A stretch of DNA of 64,000 nt from Novisyntrophococcus fermenticellae (GCF_018866245.1 NZ_CP076458.1:2170001-2234000); one strand, 5' to 3'; positions 7,814 to 18,931 are shown, counted from the first letter of the stretch. The notes: a model not told the origin generated them from the sequence alone. Numbers and translations: made by a program.

Positions 7814-9436
7814 TTACATCAAAGGTGCAAACAGACGCAGCACTCGTCCGTAAATTTTTGTCCGCAGTTTCTCTTTCTTACAGTCCACAAGGGTAACTCT
7901 CTGACACTTTTTCAAGGTTTCCTGCATATCTCTTTCAATATCCGCAATTTCAGAAGTCTGATACAGATATACACCGCATTCGAAATGCAGATATAGACTT
8001 CGATAGTCCAGATTCACAGTCCCAACCACCGCACGTTCATCATCGCTGGTAAAAACCTTTGCATGAACAAAGCCAGGTGTATACTCAAAGATGTTCACGC
8101 CGGCACGCAGCAGGGTGGGGTAATATGTCTTCGCCAAGGCGAATGCATATTTCTTATCAGGAATATGTGGCATAATTATGGTCACATCTACTCCCCGCTT
8201 CGCAGCGAAGGTCAAAGCTGTGATAAGCTCCTGATCCAGAATCAGATAGGGAGTCATGATATGTACATAATTGACTGCCCTGTTAATGATATCCAGATAG
8301 ATATTCTCTGCCAGCGTTTCATGATCCACAGGACTATCTCCATATGGGATCACATATCCGGCAGAAATACTCTTCTTTACGTCCACATTCAGATACCTTT
8401 CATAATCCTCTTTTTTCTCATCCAGATTCCACATCTGAAGAAACATCAGGGTAAAGGTTCTTACTGCCTCACCTTCTATCATAATGGCAGTATCCTTCCA
8501 GTGACCGAATCTGACCTTACGATTAATATATTCATCAGCCAGATTTACTCCCCCTGTAAATGCCACCTTGCCGTCAATCACTAATATTTTTCTATGATCC
8601 CTGTTGTTTTGTATGGTAGAAAGCATCGGGTAAATTGGTGCAAACATCTTGCATTTTATTCCCAGTGCCTCCAGCTGTCTGGGGTAGTGGTAAGGAAGCA
8701 GAATCAGGCAGCACATACCGTCATACATCATTCGTACCTCCACCCCTTGCTTTACCTTTCTTTGCAAAACCTCCAGCACACGGCCCCACATATATCCTTC
8801 CTCAACGATAAAATATTCCAGAAAGATAAAGTGCTCTGCCTTTTCAAGCTGAATCAGCATTTCCTCAAACTTATCTTCCCCCAAAGGAAAATATTTCACA
8901 CCCGTATTACGAAAAACCGGATAATTTCCCTGAGCATATGTGTATCCGGCCAGTCTTCCCTCACTGGGATTCTTCTCTGCAAGCTCACAGGCAACAGATG
9001 TCTCCTGCTCGTTATAGGTTCTGGTTTCTTCAACCAGAGTGCCTACTCGCTTATGAAGTACGCGATATCCGAACTGGCTTTGCACAAATAGGTATAAGAG
9101 TCCTCCAAAAAATGGAATCAAAAGGACAGGGATCAGCCAGGAAATCTGAAATGCAGGATTTTCTTCTCTGTTAATTATAATGATTGCTATAAGCAGTCCA
9201 AACAACGCATAGCCACCAAACACAAGAACTATATATTGGCGCAGTAAATCAAATCCAATCAGAAGAATAAGTGCCTGCAGAAGCAGAAACAGGATTACAA
9301 CTCCTGTTCTGCCGAACACGATTTGTATCATTCCCCGTTTTCCCTTCTGCAAAGTGATGACTTTTTCTCGGTCTGTCTCTTTCTGTTTTCCTCTCTTTTT
9401 TTCTGTTTTGTCTCCTTTTTCTGCAATTATTTTCAT
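7814..9436 (-). CDS. cls: Cardiolipin synthase (phospholipase D superfamily)
   Basis: 540 residues with a basic N-terminal tail, two transmembrane helices (VVILFLLLQALILLIGF and FQISWLIPVLLIPFFGGLLYLFV) and two HKD motifs: HRKILVIDGKVAFTGGVN around residue 280 and HAKVFTSDDERAVVGTVNLDYRS around residue 460. It joins two phosphatidylglycerol molecules into cardiolipin at the membrane. The start ATG at 9436 overlaps the ligA stop (9442), so translation is coupled; an alternative start is MIQIVFGR at residue 36. The length is slightly above the usual 480-510 because of the Lys/Glu-rich N-terminus. Confidence 0.92.
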   Translation of the reverse strand: MKIIAEKGDKTEKKRGKQKETDREKVITLQKGKRGMIQIVFGRTGVVILFLLLQALILLIGFDLLRQYIVLVFGGYALFGLLIAIIIINREENPAFQISWLIPVLLIPFFGGLLYLFVQSQFGYRVLHKRVGTLVEETRTYNEQETSVACELAEKNPSEGRLAGYTYAQGNYPVFRNTGVKYFPLGEDKFEEMLIQLEKAEHFIFLEYFIVEEGYMWGRVLEVLQRKVKQGVEVRMMYDGMCCLILLPYHYPRQLEALGIKCKMFAPIYPMLSTIQNNRDHRKILVIDGKVAFTGGVNLADEYINRKVRFGHWKDTAIMIEGEAVRTFTLMFLQMWNLDEKKEDYERYLNVDVKKSISAGYVIPYGDSPVDHETLAENIYLDIINRAVNYVHIMTPYLILDQELITALTFAAKRGVDVTIIMPHIPDKKYAFALAKTYYPTLLRAGVNIFEYTPGFVHAKVFTSDDERAVVGTVNLDYRSLYLHFECGVYLYQTSEIADIERDMQETLKKCQRVTLVDCKKEKLRTKIYGRVLRLFAPLM

Positions 9437-9441
9437 ATTAA

Positions 9442-11397
9442 TTACCCTACTTTTGTCAGCTTAAGAAAATCCTCCTCGGAAAGTATAGGAATGTTTAACT
9501 CCTTAGCCTTACGATTTTTTGAAGAATTAGATGCTGTATCATTGTTAATCAGATAGTTTGTTCTGGAGGTTACACTGCCTGTAACTTTTCCGCCTTGTGC
9601 TTCAATAAAGTTCTTCAGTTCACTTCGGTTTGCAAAATGCTCCACACTCCCGGTAATGACGAAAATCATCCCCGAAAGCATTTGCGCTGAGGAAATAGCA
9701 GTTTCTTCAAAATCCAGATACTCTAAAAGGCGGTCCAGATTCTTTCTGTTATCCTCATTTTTAAAGTAATCCACAAATCCTTGGGCAATCACCAGTCCTA
9801 TCCCATCCACCAGATTCAACCGTTCAATATCTGCAGTTCGTATCTCATCCAGATTTTCTCCAAATTCCCGGCAGATCATCCTGGCATTGGCAACACCGAT
9901 GTTGGGTATTCCCAGCCCATATATCAGACGGGGAAGCGTCGTATGCCGGGCTTTTTGAATCCCCTGCCACAGCTTCTGCCAGGATTTTTCTCCAAAGCCA
10001 TCCATGGCCTTAATCTCCTCCTGATAGCGATCCAGCTGAAAGATATCTCCGAAATCACGGAGCATTCCATGTGCCATAAACTTCTTCAGCGTTTCCTCAG
10101 ACAGTCCCTCAATATTCAAAGCATCTCTGCTGGCAAAAAGTGTAAATGCTTTCATCTGTTTTGCAGGACATTCCGGATTAATGCAAAGAAGTGTCTCCAC
10201 ATCGTTCATGCAGGAGAGTTTTGTTTCCTCACCACAGGCAGGGCAGTGCCGGGGAATCTCTATATTACCACTTTTTGTAAGATTACGTGCAATTTGAGGG
10301 ATAATCATGTTCGCCTTATACACCTCAACCTGATCACCTATCCCAAGTCTTAGTTCCTTCATGATACTCACATTATGAACACTTGCCCTGGATACCGTCG
10401 TTCCCTCAAGCTCCACGGGTGCAAAGATAGCCACCGGATTAATCAAGCCGGTTCTGGACGGACTCCATTCAATTTCCAGCAATGTCGATATTTTTTCCTC
10501 ATCTGCCCATTTAAATGCATATGCATTTCTCGGAAACTTTGTCGTACTTCCAAGACTGTCCCCATATGCGATATCGTCATAAACTGCTACAAGTCCGTCA
10601 GAAGGCAAATCATTTTTCACAATTTCCGAAGAAAAGTATTCCATGGCCTCATCCAGGGTACCAGCAGTCACCATACGCTCTTCCACTGTTTCAAATCCCT
10701 GTTCCTTCAGCCAGTTCATCTGTACTAATCTGGAATTTCCAAAATCCACACCCTCTGCCTGAACCAGCGTAAAAGCAAAGAACTTTACATGGCGTCCGGC
10801 TGTAATCAGATTATTAAGCTGGCGTACAGAGCCACTGCAAAGATTTCTGGGATTTTTATATCTTGCATCTACATTTTCAATTTCGTTATTGATTTTCTCA
10901 AAATCAGAATAGCTGATAACTGCTTCACCACGTAAGACCAGTTCCCCACGATAAGGAATACGCAGAGGAAGATTCTGGAACACTCTTGCGTTATTGGTGA
11001 CAACTTCACCGATTACACCATTGCCCCGTGTAACTGCTTTGTACAGGTTTCCATCCCTGTAGGTAAGGACTATGGTAAGTCCATCCATCTTCCAGGAAAG
11101 CAATACCCTTTGTCCGCCGATAAACGACCTCAGAGCTTCGGCATCTTTCGTCTTATCCAGGGAAAGCATGGGCGTTCCATGCCTTTCCTTGGGCAGCTCG
11201 TCCACCGCCTCGTATCCCACTTCCTGTGTCGGAGAATTGGCCAGAGTCACTCCTGTCTCCAGTTCCAGCCCCTCTAATTCATCGTATAGTCTGTCATATT
11301 CCAGATCGCTTAGAATCTCTCTGTCCTCGGCATAATAAGCCTTCCTGGCTTCATTCAGTCTGGCTGTCAGCTCTTTTATTCTATCCGTCTTATTCAT
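9442..11397 (-). CDS. ligA: NAD-dependent DNA ligase LigA
   Basis: 651 residues covering the full LigA order: NAD-binding Ia region, adenylation domain with the active-site Lys in LSWKMDGLTIVL (family KxDG, here WKMDG), OB fold (GDQVEVYKANMIIPQI), the four-cysteine zinc finger (CPACGEETKLSC, CINPECP), helix-hairpin-helix repeats (GLGIPNIGVANA, LVDGIGLVIAQGF) and a C-terminal BRCT domain (LSGMIFVITGSVEHFANRSELK). It seals nicks using NAD+. It uses an ATG after GAGGAAG, and is followed directly by cls and preceded by the pseudouridine synthase. Confidence 0.96.
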   Translation of the reverse strand: MNKTDRIKELTARLNEARKAYYAEDREILSDLEYDRLYDELEGLELETGVTLANSPTQEVGYEAVDELPKERHGTPMLSLDKTKDAEALRSFIGGQRVLLSWKMDGLTIVLTYRDGNLYKAVTRGNGVIGEVVTNNARVFQNLPLRIPYRGELVLRGEAVISYSDFEKINNEIENVDARYKNPRNLCSGSVRQLNNLITAGRHVKFFAFTLVQAEGVDFGNSRLVQMNWLKEQGFETVEERMVTAGTLDEAMEYFSSEIVKNDLPSDGLVAVYDDIAYGDSLGSTTKFPRNAYAFKWADEEKISTLLEIEWSPSRTGLINPVAIFAPVELEGTTVSRASVHNVSIMKELRLGIGDQVEVYKANMIIPQIARNLTKSGNIEIPRHCPACGEETKLSCMNDVETLLCINPECPAKQMKAFTLFASRDALNIEGLSEETLKKFMAHGMLRDFGDIFQLDRYQEEIKAMDGFGEKSWQKLWQGIQKARHTTLPRLIYGLGIPNIGVANARMICREFGENLDEIRTADIERLNLVDGIGLVIAQGFVDYFKNEDNRKNLDRLLEYLDFEETAISSAQMLSGMIFVITGSVEHFANRSELKNFIEAQGGKVTGSVTSRTNYLINNDTASNSSKNRKAKELNIPILSEEDFLKLTKVG

Positions 11398-11416
11398 ATA
11401 TCTTCCTCTTTCATGC

Positions 11417-12124
11417 TTATCGGTCAGAATTTAATCCTTTGTCCAGAAGCTCCTGTTCTTCCCGGGTCAGTTCTCTCCAGGCCCCCGGTTTCAGATTGCC
11501 AAGAAGAATATTCATGATCCGAATCCGTCTTAAGCGCTTTACCTGATATCCCAGCTCCCCACACATGCGCCGGATTTGCCGGTTAAGCCCCTGTGTTAAT
11601 ACAATATGAAACTCTTCAGGCCCACTTTGGAACACCCTGCATGGTCTCGTCTTAACATTCAGTTCTGACAAATAGACTCCATGGGACATTGCTTCCAGAA
11701 ACTTATGATTAAGCTTGCGGTCTACTTCCACTACATATTCTTTTTCATGATAATTCCTTGCTCTCATCAACCGGTTAATCATGTCTCCATCATTTGTAAG
11801 GATAAGCAGTCCCTCTGACTCCTTATCCAGCCTGCCTGCATAGGTTACTCGTTCCGGATATGAGAATGCCGTCAGGAGATTGCTTTTTTCTTTTTTCTCA
11901 AAGGTACATACAATCCCTCTTGGCTTATGATAAGCCAGATATATCCTGGGTGACTTTTTATTCACCCGTATCCCGTCCACGAAAACCTGTGCATCCGGGG
12001 AAATCTGCATCCCTGTGCAGGCAGCTATTCCATCCACCGTAACTCTTCCGGCGTCTATCAGACGGTCACCTTCCCTGCGGGAACAAACCCCACTGTCACT
12101 TAAAAATTTATTCAATCGAATCAT
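11417..12124 (-). CDS. rluF: RluF/RsuA-family pseudouridine synthase
   Basis: About 235 residues from the ATG at 12124 (MIRLNKFLSDSGVCSRRE), an S4 RNA-binding domain followed by the catalytic domain with the active-site Asp in VTYAGRLDKESEGLLILTNDGD. The later QGLNRQIRRMCGELGYQVKRLRRIRIMN is typical of the RluF/RluE branch, which modifies 23S rRNA. The frame is open to a TTG at 12181, but the S4 domain begins at the internal ATG. It sits in the ligA-cls-metA transcription unit. RluF versus RluB/RsuA specificity is inferred from overall similarity only. Confidence 0.87.
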   Translation of the reverse strand: MIRLNKFLSDSGVCSRREGDRLIDAGRVTVDGIAACTGMQISPDAQVFVDGIRVNKKSPRIYLAYHKPRGIVCTFEKKEKSNLLTAFSYPERVTYAGRLDKESEGLLILTNDGDMINRLMRARNYHEKEYVVEVDRKLNHKFLEAMSHGVYLSELNVKTRPCRVFQSGPEEFHIVLTQGLNRQIRRMCGELGYQVKRLRRIRIMNILLGNLKPGAWRELTREEQELLDKGLNSDR

Positions 12125-12209
12125 ATCATACACCGCCAGAAAATCATAGGGGCTGCTGATGCAGAATATCTGCCTGAACAACCCCTTTCCATGTCAACTC
12201 TTTATTCTG

Positions 12210-12938
12210 TTAGCTTCCGGTAACACTGTTGATCAGTGCATCCAGTTTCGCATCTGAAGCTCTTGCGGCTTCATAGTCCGCCTGCGTCTTTTGTATCAGC
12301 TGTCTGACCTCAGGCTGATTTTGAATATCGTTCATATAGGTCTTGATTGTTTCATCCTTTACCTCAGCCGCAATTACCAGTTTTCCATCGGTATCGGTAT
12401 AAACATACATCTGGCTCAGACCGGGTGCCCTGGTTTCAATATCTTTATATTTTGTGTTATAACTCGCGATAACGACATACGTCCCATCCTCCTGACCGGG
12501 GAATGTATAGGACACAATCTCCTCATAGCCTTCGATGTTCGGTTCTGCCGTAATAGAAGTCTGCTCTTCCCCGGAAAGATTGTCCACCAGTGACTTAAGA
12601 ACATCTATATTCTTACCGCCAAGCGCAGTGTAATATTGATTCATCAGGGCACTGAGTTCAGCGTTTCCATTCGCTTCCAGCGTGGATAGCTCTTCCTTGT
12701 CTGTATTGGAACCGGAACTGGTTTCGGCATCCGTCTCCTTTTCTGACGCGGAAGTCGTCTGAATATTCTCTTTTTGACTGGTTTCTTTGCTTCCGGTCTC
12801 TTTGTCTTTATTCATCGCCGAGGTAAGGAACCACACACCGAAAAAAATTGCTGCAACTACAATCAAAATACCAAGACCCAGCAGCAGATATCTTAAATTA
12901 TCGGAAAGCCATTCTCTGAATTTATTTTTAAACGACAT
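12210..12938 (-). CDS. Membrane-anchored extracytoplasmic protein, unknown function
   Basis: 242 residues: a short basic N-terminus, one transmembrane helix (YLLLGLGILIVVAAIFFGVWFLTSA, residues about 17-40), a low-complexity Ser/Thr/Glu/Lys linker to about residue 85, and a folded domain of about 150 residues (LMNQYYTALGGKNIDVLKSLVDNL onward). The last part resembles NTF2-like or SnoaL-like helices in pattern (small protein with a tyrosine-rich helix followed by a YVVIASYNTKYKD strand), but I cannot assign it. The type II topology places the domain outside the cell. GAGGAGC precedes the ATG; it is upstream of the pseudouridine synthase. Confidence 0.75.
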   Translation of the reverse strand: MSFKNKFREWLSDNLRYLLLGLGILIVVAAIFFGVWFLTSAMNKDKETGSKETSQKENIQTTSASEKETDAETSSGSNTDKEELSTLEANGNAELSALMNQYYTALGGKNIDVLKSLVDNLSGEEQTSITAEPNIEGYEEIVSYTFPGQEDGTYVVIASYNTKYKDIETRAPGLSQMYVYTDTDGKLVIAAEVKDETIKTYMNDIQNQPEVRQLIQKTQADYEAARASDAKLDALINSVTGS

Positions 12939-13031
12939 AAAGATGCTCCTCTTTTGCTTATGCTTTTTAGTTGTAACTGATTTTTTTATGAAAAAGCCGG
13001 ATAAATGTAATATTTATCCGGTTACTTAACA

Positions 13032-13104
13032 CGCATCTGGAGGGATTCGAACCCCCGGCACACGGTACCGGAAACCGTTGCTCTATCCCCTGAGCTACAG
13101 ATGC
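13032..13104 (-). tRNA. tRNA-Arg (anticodon CCG)
   Basis: The minus strand folds into a complete cloverleaf: acceptor GCATCTG/CAGATGC, D arm GCTC/GAGC, anticodon stem ACGGT/ACCGT around loop TTCCGGT (anticodon CCG), five-base variable loop, and T arm with TTCGAAT. The discriminator base is G and CCA is not encoded. The gene follows no other tRNA. Confidence 0.96.
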
Positions 13105-13171
13105 AGGCCATATCAAATACAGCTTTATTATCATATCATGGCTGCCTGATATTGTCAATAATCAACATGCG

Positions 13172-13225
13172 AAAAATAGAGCCTGGCCTGTGCAACTTGC
13201 TTGCTTAGGACCCAGACTCTATTTT
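13172..13225. terminator. Bidirectional-looking terminator
   Basis: AAAATAGAG-C-CTGG pairs with CCAG-A-CTCTATTTT around an interrupted loop, giving A-rich and T-rich flanks on both strands. It separates tRNA-Arg from the phosphatase remnant. Confidence 0.7.
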
Positions 13226-13233
13226 GCTATCTG

Positions 13234-13476
13234 TTATTTTGAACCTTTCTCAATATAACTTTCATCATTAACAGTCTCCACTGTAAATTGTCCATCCGCA
13301 TAAATAATCTTAGCCACGGCAGCATTGGGCACCGGCTTCGTTACATATTCCGGATCAAGCACCTTAAGTAATGTATTAATGGTCATTCCATGTGCGACTA
13401 CCAGGATATTTCCGCCGCCATTTTCCTCTGCTTCTGCGCCGATCTTATCAAATGCCGACATAATACGTCCGATCAT
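13234..13476 (-). pseudogene. Histidine phosphatase (phosphoglycerate mutase-like) C-terminal remnant
   Basis: 80 residues containing the second conserved histidine block of the histidine phosphatase superfamily (NGGGNILVVAHGMTINTLLKVLDPE). The N-terminal RHG catalytic motif and roughly the first 120-150 residues are missing, and no related sequence appears upstream of 13476. No ribosome site precedes the first ATG. I therefore call it a 5'-truncated remnant lying beside a tRNA gene. Confidence 0.75.
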
Positions 13477-13742
13477 TTTTTTATATCACTTTTCGCAGCT
13501 ATGCCCTGCCGTAAAAAAGGGTTGACTTTTGACAGCGGAGCGAATATCATATAGCTATATCTTAATTCAAGTAATTTTTCTTATGCCTGTTCTTAAGGCT
13601 GCATTTCTTCAAATCGTTTTTATTTCCCTGATTTTAGCTGTATCAGATTCACGTATTCCGTCTGTGCAAGTGTTTCTGATAGTTAGAATAACATGCCCAT
13701 ATACTTTATATTATTAACATTAAAAGAAAGGTGGACGAATCC

Positions 13743-14654
13743 ATGACATACACAGAATTTCAGACTGCGCTGGCTGATGAGGTACAATTGATCGCCGATG
13801 AAGGGATGAGTGTCTCTATACAACAGCTGCCAAAAAATAATGGGGTAATTATGAACGCTTTATGTATCAGGCACGAACACGATGCAATGTCTCCGTTAAT
13901 TTATCTCGACAGTTATTACACCCGCTACACCCAGGGAGTGCCGCTGCCCCATCTGGCCAGATATCTGCTCGATCAATACAGGAAAGATATTCTCCGGAAT
14001 GCTGATATTTCCATACATGCATTCCAAAATTTTGAAGCTGCACAGAAAAACATTTATTGCCGGGTTGTAAATTACGAACTAAATACCGGACGCCTTTTGG
14101 AAATTCCTCACAAACGTTTTCTGGATCTTGCCATCACCTACTATTATCAGGTAGATGATTCAGTCCTCAAAGATGCCACCGTTATGATTACGAATTCACA
14201 CTGTAGCCAGTGGAATCTTTCCCCCGAAGCCCTTCATGAAACAGCCTGGGAAAACACAGTTCATCAACTTCCTCCCAATCTCCAGAGCATGGAGGAGGCG
14301 CTATGTGAGCTTTTAGGGGAAGAAGCATCGGAGGAGGGCTGCATTCTCCCGCCTCCCGATGCCTCACCGATTCCCATGTATCTTCTTTCCAACAAAAACC
14401 GCTGCCTGGGTGCCATATGCATGTTGTATCCGGGCGCACTGCGCGAAACAGCCGCACATCTGCAGTCAAATCTCTTTATACTTCCCAGCAGTATACACGA
14501 ATGTATTCTCATTCCGGAATCCCAGGCCTTACCCAAAGAAGAACTTGAAGAGATGGTGAAAAACATCAATGCAACACAGCTGGAACCACAAGAGGTTCTT
14601 TCTAACCGGGTGTATTATTATAGCCGCTGTGAGGATCGTATCCAGTTGGACTAA
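13743..14654 (+). CDS. DUF5688 family protein
   Basis: About 303 residues from the ATG at 13743, which follows GAAAGGTGG; a GTG 12 bp earlier is less likely. The sequence (YTEFQTALADEVQLIADEGMSVSIQQLPKNNG; LARYLLDQYR; NTGRLLEIPHKRFLDLAITYYYQV) matches the DUF5688 pattern, proteins common in Lachnospiraceae with no known biochemical role. There is no signal peptide and no transmembrane segment. It is convergent with bglA and stands alone. Confidence 0.75.
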   Translation: MTYTEFQTALADEVQLIADEGMSVSIQQLPKNNGVIMNALCIRHEHDAMSPLIYLDSYYTRYTQGVPLPHLARYLLDQYRKDILRNADISIHAFQNFEAAQKNIYCRVVNYELNTGRLLEIPHKRFLDLAITYYYQVDDSVLKDATVMITNSHCSQWNLSPEALHETAWENTVHQLPPNLQSMEEALCELLGEEASEEGCILPPPDASPIPMYLLSNKNRCLGAICMLYPGALRETAAHLQSNLFILPSSIHECILIPESQALPKEELEEMVKNINATQLEPQEVLSNRVYYYSRCEDRIQLD

Positions 14655-14667
14655 TCCATAATATCAT

Positions 14668-16149
<1,482 letters not shown>

Positions 16150-16488
16150 TTACTGTATAATATTTATAATTTCATCTTCGGCAGCCCTTACAATCCTGCC
16201 ACCGTCAGAAAAAATATCTTTAAAATCATTACTGTTGGTTACAATTACAGCAGTGTCAGCACAGAATCCTTTTTCACCGATTAATGCCAGATTAAATTTC
16301 ATCAATTTCTGACCTTTATGAACACGCTGACCGCTTTTAACAAATGTTTCAAATCCATCCCCCTGCATGGCAACTGTATTGATTCCCACATGAATCAGCA
16401 AATCCACGTCGGTTTCTGAAATGAGTCCCAGGGCATGTCTGGTGTCTGCAACCATGGATATTACCCCATCAAAAGGAGCTATGATCAC
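16150..16488 (-). pseudogene. bglP: PTS beta-glucoside EIIA domain, split from bglP by a frameshift
   Basis: This 112-codon frame has the bulk of an EIIA-Glc domain: APFDGVISMV, HALGLISETDVDLLIHVGINTV with the phosphorylated His, and the C-terminal FCADTAVIVTNSNDF. Its first 30 or so residues are encoded at the end of the preceding frame (PLSGKCIKLSEM, GKGVG). The junction lies at 16499-16505, where one missing A would restore G-T-I-P-D-E-E-V-I-I-A-P-F-D. The first codon is a GTG without a ribosome site, so independent translation is doubtful. Unless a sequencing error, this leaves a transporter without an intact EIIA. Confidence 0.8.
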
Positions 16489-18017
16489 TTCCTCATCAGG
16501 AATGTGCCGACACCTTTACCTAAAACTTCGTCTGCAAAAACATCGTCTTTCATCTCACTGAGCTTAATGCATTTTCCGGATAACGGTGCCAAAACAGCTA
16601 TTTTACCTCTTGAAACCGGCTTTGCTTCTGTATTTTGGCTGTCAATTTCTTTTTCTGCTGCATCGCTGTCTGACTCAAAGGGAATCAGCATCGTCAGCAC
16701 AAATGAAACTACCATGCTGACAATCACTCCTATGCAGGCGAACATAAGGTTCGATGGATATTCACTGTTGATATAAGACGGCAGTGAAGTAATTCCCGGT
16801 ATGGTAAAGGTAAATATCTTTACTGTGAAAAACCCGAAAATCGCACCACCGATACCCGAGCCGATCATTGCCGCATAAAGAGGTTTCTTAAGCTTTAAAG
16901 TTATCCCGTACATAGCCGGTTCGGTAATCCCAAATACTGCTGAAAGAGCTGAAGAAAATGCAAGCGACTTTAATTCTTTGTCTTTCGTCTTAATCGCAAC
17001 CGCCAAGGTGGCGGCACACTGTGCCATATTATTGACCAGATTCATCGGCAGGAGCATAATATCATACCCCAGACGTCCGATGGAATCGAATGCAACCGGA
17101 AACAGCACATAATGCATACCGGCCATAACTATAAATGGCATAAATCCGCCCATAAGCAATCCTGCAACCGGACCGGCAACATCGAATAACCATTTGAAGA
17201 ACTCTGCAAGATATCCGCCGAGATAATTGCCAATGGGTGCTACAATAAACAGAACAATCGGTGCCACTACTATCAGCGAAAACAATGGGGTAAAGATTAA
17301 CCTCAGCATTTTAGGCATATATTTATCGATGAATCTGTATACAAAACTAAGCAGCAGGACACCCAGAATAATCGGCAGCACCGAACCGCTGTAGTCAAGA
17401 ACCGGTATTTTCAAAAAGAAAAACCGTATGGATTCTTCCGTCCCGACCAGGCCGGCAAATGCAGGATACATTAGGATGCCGGCAAGACTGACAGCAACAT
17501 ATTCATTTGTTTTGAACTTTCTGGCCGCCGAGAATGCTAGCAGAAACGGCAGAAAATAAAAGGTCGCATCCGATATCATGTTCAACACCAGATATTCTGT
17601 CGACTGATCATTTATGACACCGAGAAACATAAGCAGGGATAAAATACCTTTTAATAATCCTGCACCGGTAATAGCAGCAATCATCGGATTGAAAATACCC
17701 GAAATCGTATCAAATACAATATTCACAGGATTCTGCTTTTTTTCTTTTTTTGCAGCTGTCTGACTGCCTGTATCACCAATCAATTCTTTCAGCTCCTGAT
17801 AGATACTGCCCGCACTGTTTCCGACGATTACCTGCAGCTGATCTCCTTGAAACTGTGCGTTTAAAACTCCATTGATACTTTTTAATTGGTTTATATCCGC
17901 CTTGGAATTATCCGCCAGGTTAAAACGCAGACGGGTAAAACAATGCCATGCCTGGGTAATATTGGGTCTTCCACCAATTTTTTTCAGAATTTCTTCTGCC
18001 ATTTTCTTATTATCCAT
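16485..18017 (-). CDS. bglP: PTS beta-glucoside transporter EIIBC (frameshifted before EIIA)
   Basis: 510 residues: an EIIB domain at the N-terminus with the phosphocysteine in AWHCFTRLRF (about residue 26), a linker, then the EIIC membrane domain of about ten helices with GITEPAMYGI near residue 370. The tail enters an EIIA domain (LAPLSGKCIKLSEMKDD) and is cut off after GKGVGTFLMRK by the frameshift at about 16500; intact BglP-type EIIBCA proteins are about 610-630 residues. It imports and phosphorylates beta-glucosides such as arbutin, salicin or cellobiose; the exact sugar is not readable. It lies between licT and bglA. Confidence 0.9.
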   Translation of the reverse strand: MDNKKMAEEILKKIGGRPNITQAWHCFTRLRFNLADNSKADINQLKSINGVLNAQFQGDQLQVIVGNSAGSIYQELKELIGDTGSQTAAKKEKKQNPVNIVFDTISGIFNPMIAAITGAGLLKGILSLLMFLGVINDQSTEYLVLNMISDATFYFLPFLLAFSAARKFKTNEYVAVSLAGILMYPAFAGLVGTEESIRFFFLKIPVLDYSGSVLPIILGVLLLSFVYRFIDKYMPKMLRLIFTPLFSLIVVAPIVLFIVAPIGNYLGGYLAEFFKWLFDVAGPVAGLLMGGFMPFIVMAGMHYVLFPVAFDSIGRLGYDIMLLPMNLVNNMAQCAATLAVAIKTKDKELKSLAFSSALSAVFGITEPAMYGITLKLKKPLYAAMIGSGIGGAIFGFFTVKIFTFTIPGITSLPSYINSEYPSNLMFACIGVIVSMVVSFVLTMLIPFESDSDAAEKEIDSQNTEAKPVSRGKIAVLAPLSGKCIKLSEMKDDVFADEVLGKGVGTFLMRK

Positions 18018-18061
18018 ATTCTCTACTTTCCTCCCATACCTTTATGCTCTTAAATAAAAAA

Positions 18062-18931
18062 CTAATTATGTTTGTTTTTTCTCTCCTGATATCTGGAATA
18101 AAATTGTGATATACCCAATACCAAGGAGAGCATTTCTTCGCCGGAAATTACATAAGAATATTGATCAGATAAATACTTTTTGATTTTTTCAGCACAAGGA
18201 TAGATTTCACTGTAATATTCCTTGATTACCTGATATAATTCTTCATGTTTGTTTTCACAATCCGTGGATTGCAAAATTTGTGAAGCCAGTATACGGATCT
18301 GATTAATCAACTGATAATCTTCTTCCGACTCCAGATTCTGCTCAATGTGGAAGTGATATTTAATGATACTGGTGATTTCCCGGATGATTTTTGTTACCTG
18401 ATGTACCAGTTCCATGTTCTCATCCGTATTGATTCTCGCATTGACAAAATGCAAGGCGATGTAAGAAGCTTCATCATCGGCAAACCTGATCTTACATTCA
18501 TCCTCAATAATATCCAAAGCCCGTTTTGCTATTAAATACTCCTCCGGATATAGATGCCTGATATCCCAGTGCAGCGCATTTTCTATCACAATATTTTGTT
18601 CATAGCGGCGGATTGCCCCAGAAATATGATCTGTTAAAGTAATATAAATATTATCATTCATCTTCCATCCTGTGACCGAATAGACCATCCGGATAATCTT
18701 TTCACTCAGAACAATATGTTCCGACGGCAAGACCGTAACTAACTGCTGGAATTTGTTGTTTATCTCTTTTTGGCGCAATGCGAACGTTTTCTCAATACGA
18801 TCATAGGCAATAAGCTCTCCCGGCTTTTTACGAAACCCTATACCTTTGCCCATTACTACAGTTTCATTTCCTTCCTTGTCCAGAATAATCAATACATTAT
18901 TATTGATAACTCTTACAATTTTTGCATCCAT
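18062..18931 (-). CDS. licT: LicT/BglG-type transcriptional antiterminator
   Basis: 289 residues in the order CAT RNA-binding domain (residues 1-55, KIVRVINNNVLIILDKEGNETVVMGKGIGF), PRD1 (about 65-170) and PRD2 (about 175-285). Conserved PRD histidines are visible in LTDHISGAIRRY, ALHWDIRHLYPEEY and ASYIALHFVNAR. The protein binds a RAT hairpin in nascent RNA when phosphorylation of its PRDs signals that sugar is available and prevents termination. The matching RAT and terminator lie at 19051-19105, immediately before this gene, so it controls its own operon. Confidence 0.94.
   Translation of the reverse strand: MDAKIVRVINNNVLIILDKEGNETVVMGKGIGFRKKPGELIAYDRIEKTFALRQKEINNKFQQLVTVLPSEHIVLSEKIIRMVYSVTGWKMNDNIYITLTDHISGAIRRYEQNIVIENALHWDIRHLYPEEYLIAKRALDIIEDECKIRFADDEASYIALHFVNARINTDENMELVHQVTKIIREITSIIKYHFHIEQNLESEEDYQLINQIRILASQILQSTDCENKHEELYQVIKEYYSEIYPCAEKIKKYLSDQYSYVISGEEMLSLVLGISQFYSRYQERKNKHN

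Noticed and set aside
13529..13717. Plus-strand hydrophobic ORF upstream of the DUF5688 gene
   Set aside because: It lacks a ribosome site and similarity to anything I know, and lies in the promoter region of the DUF5688 gene.
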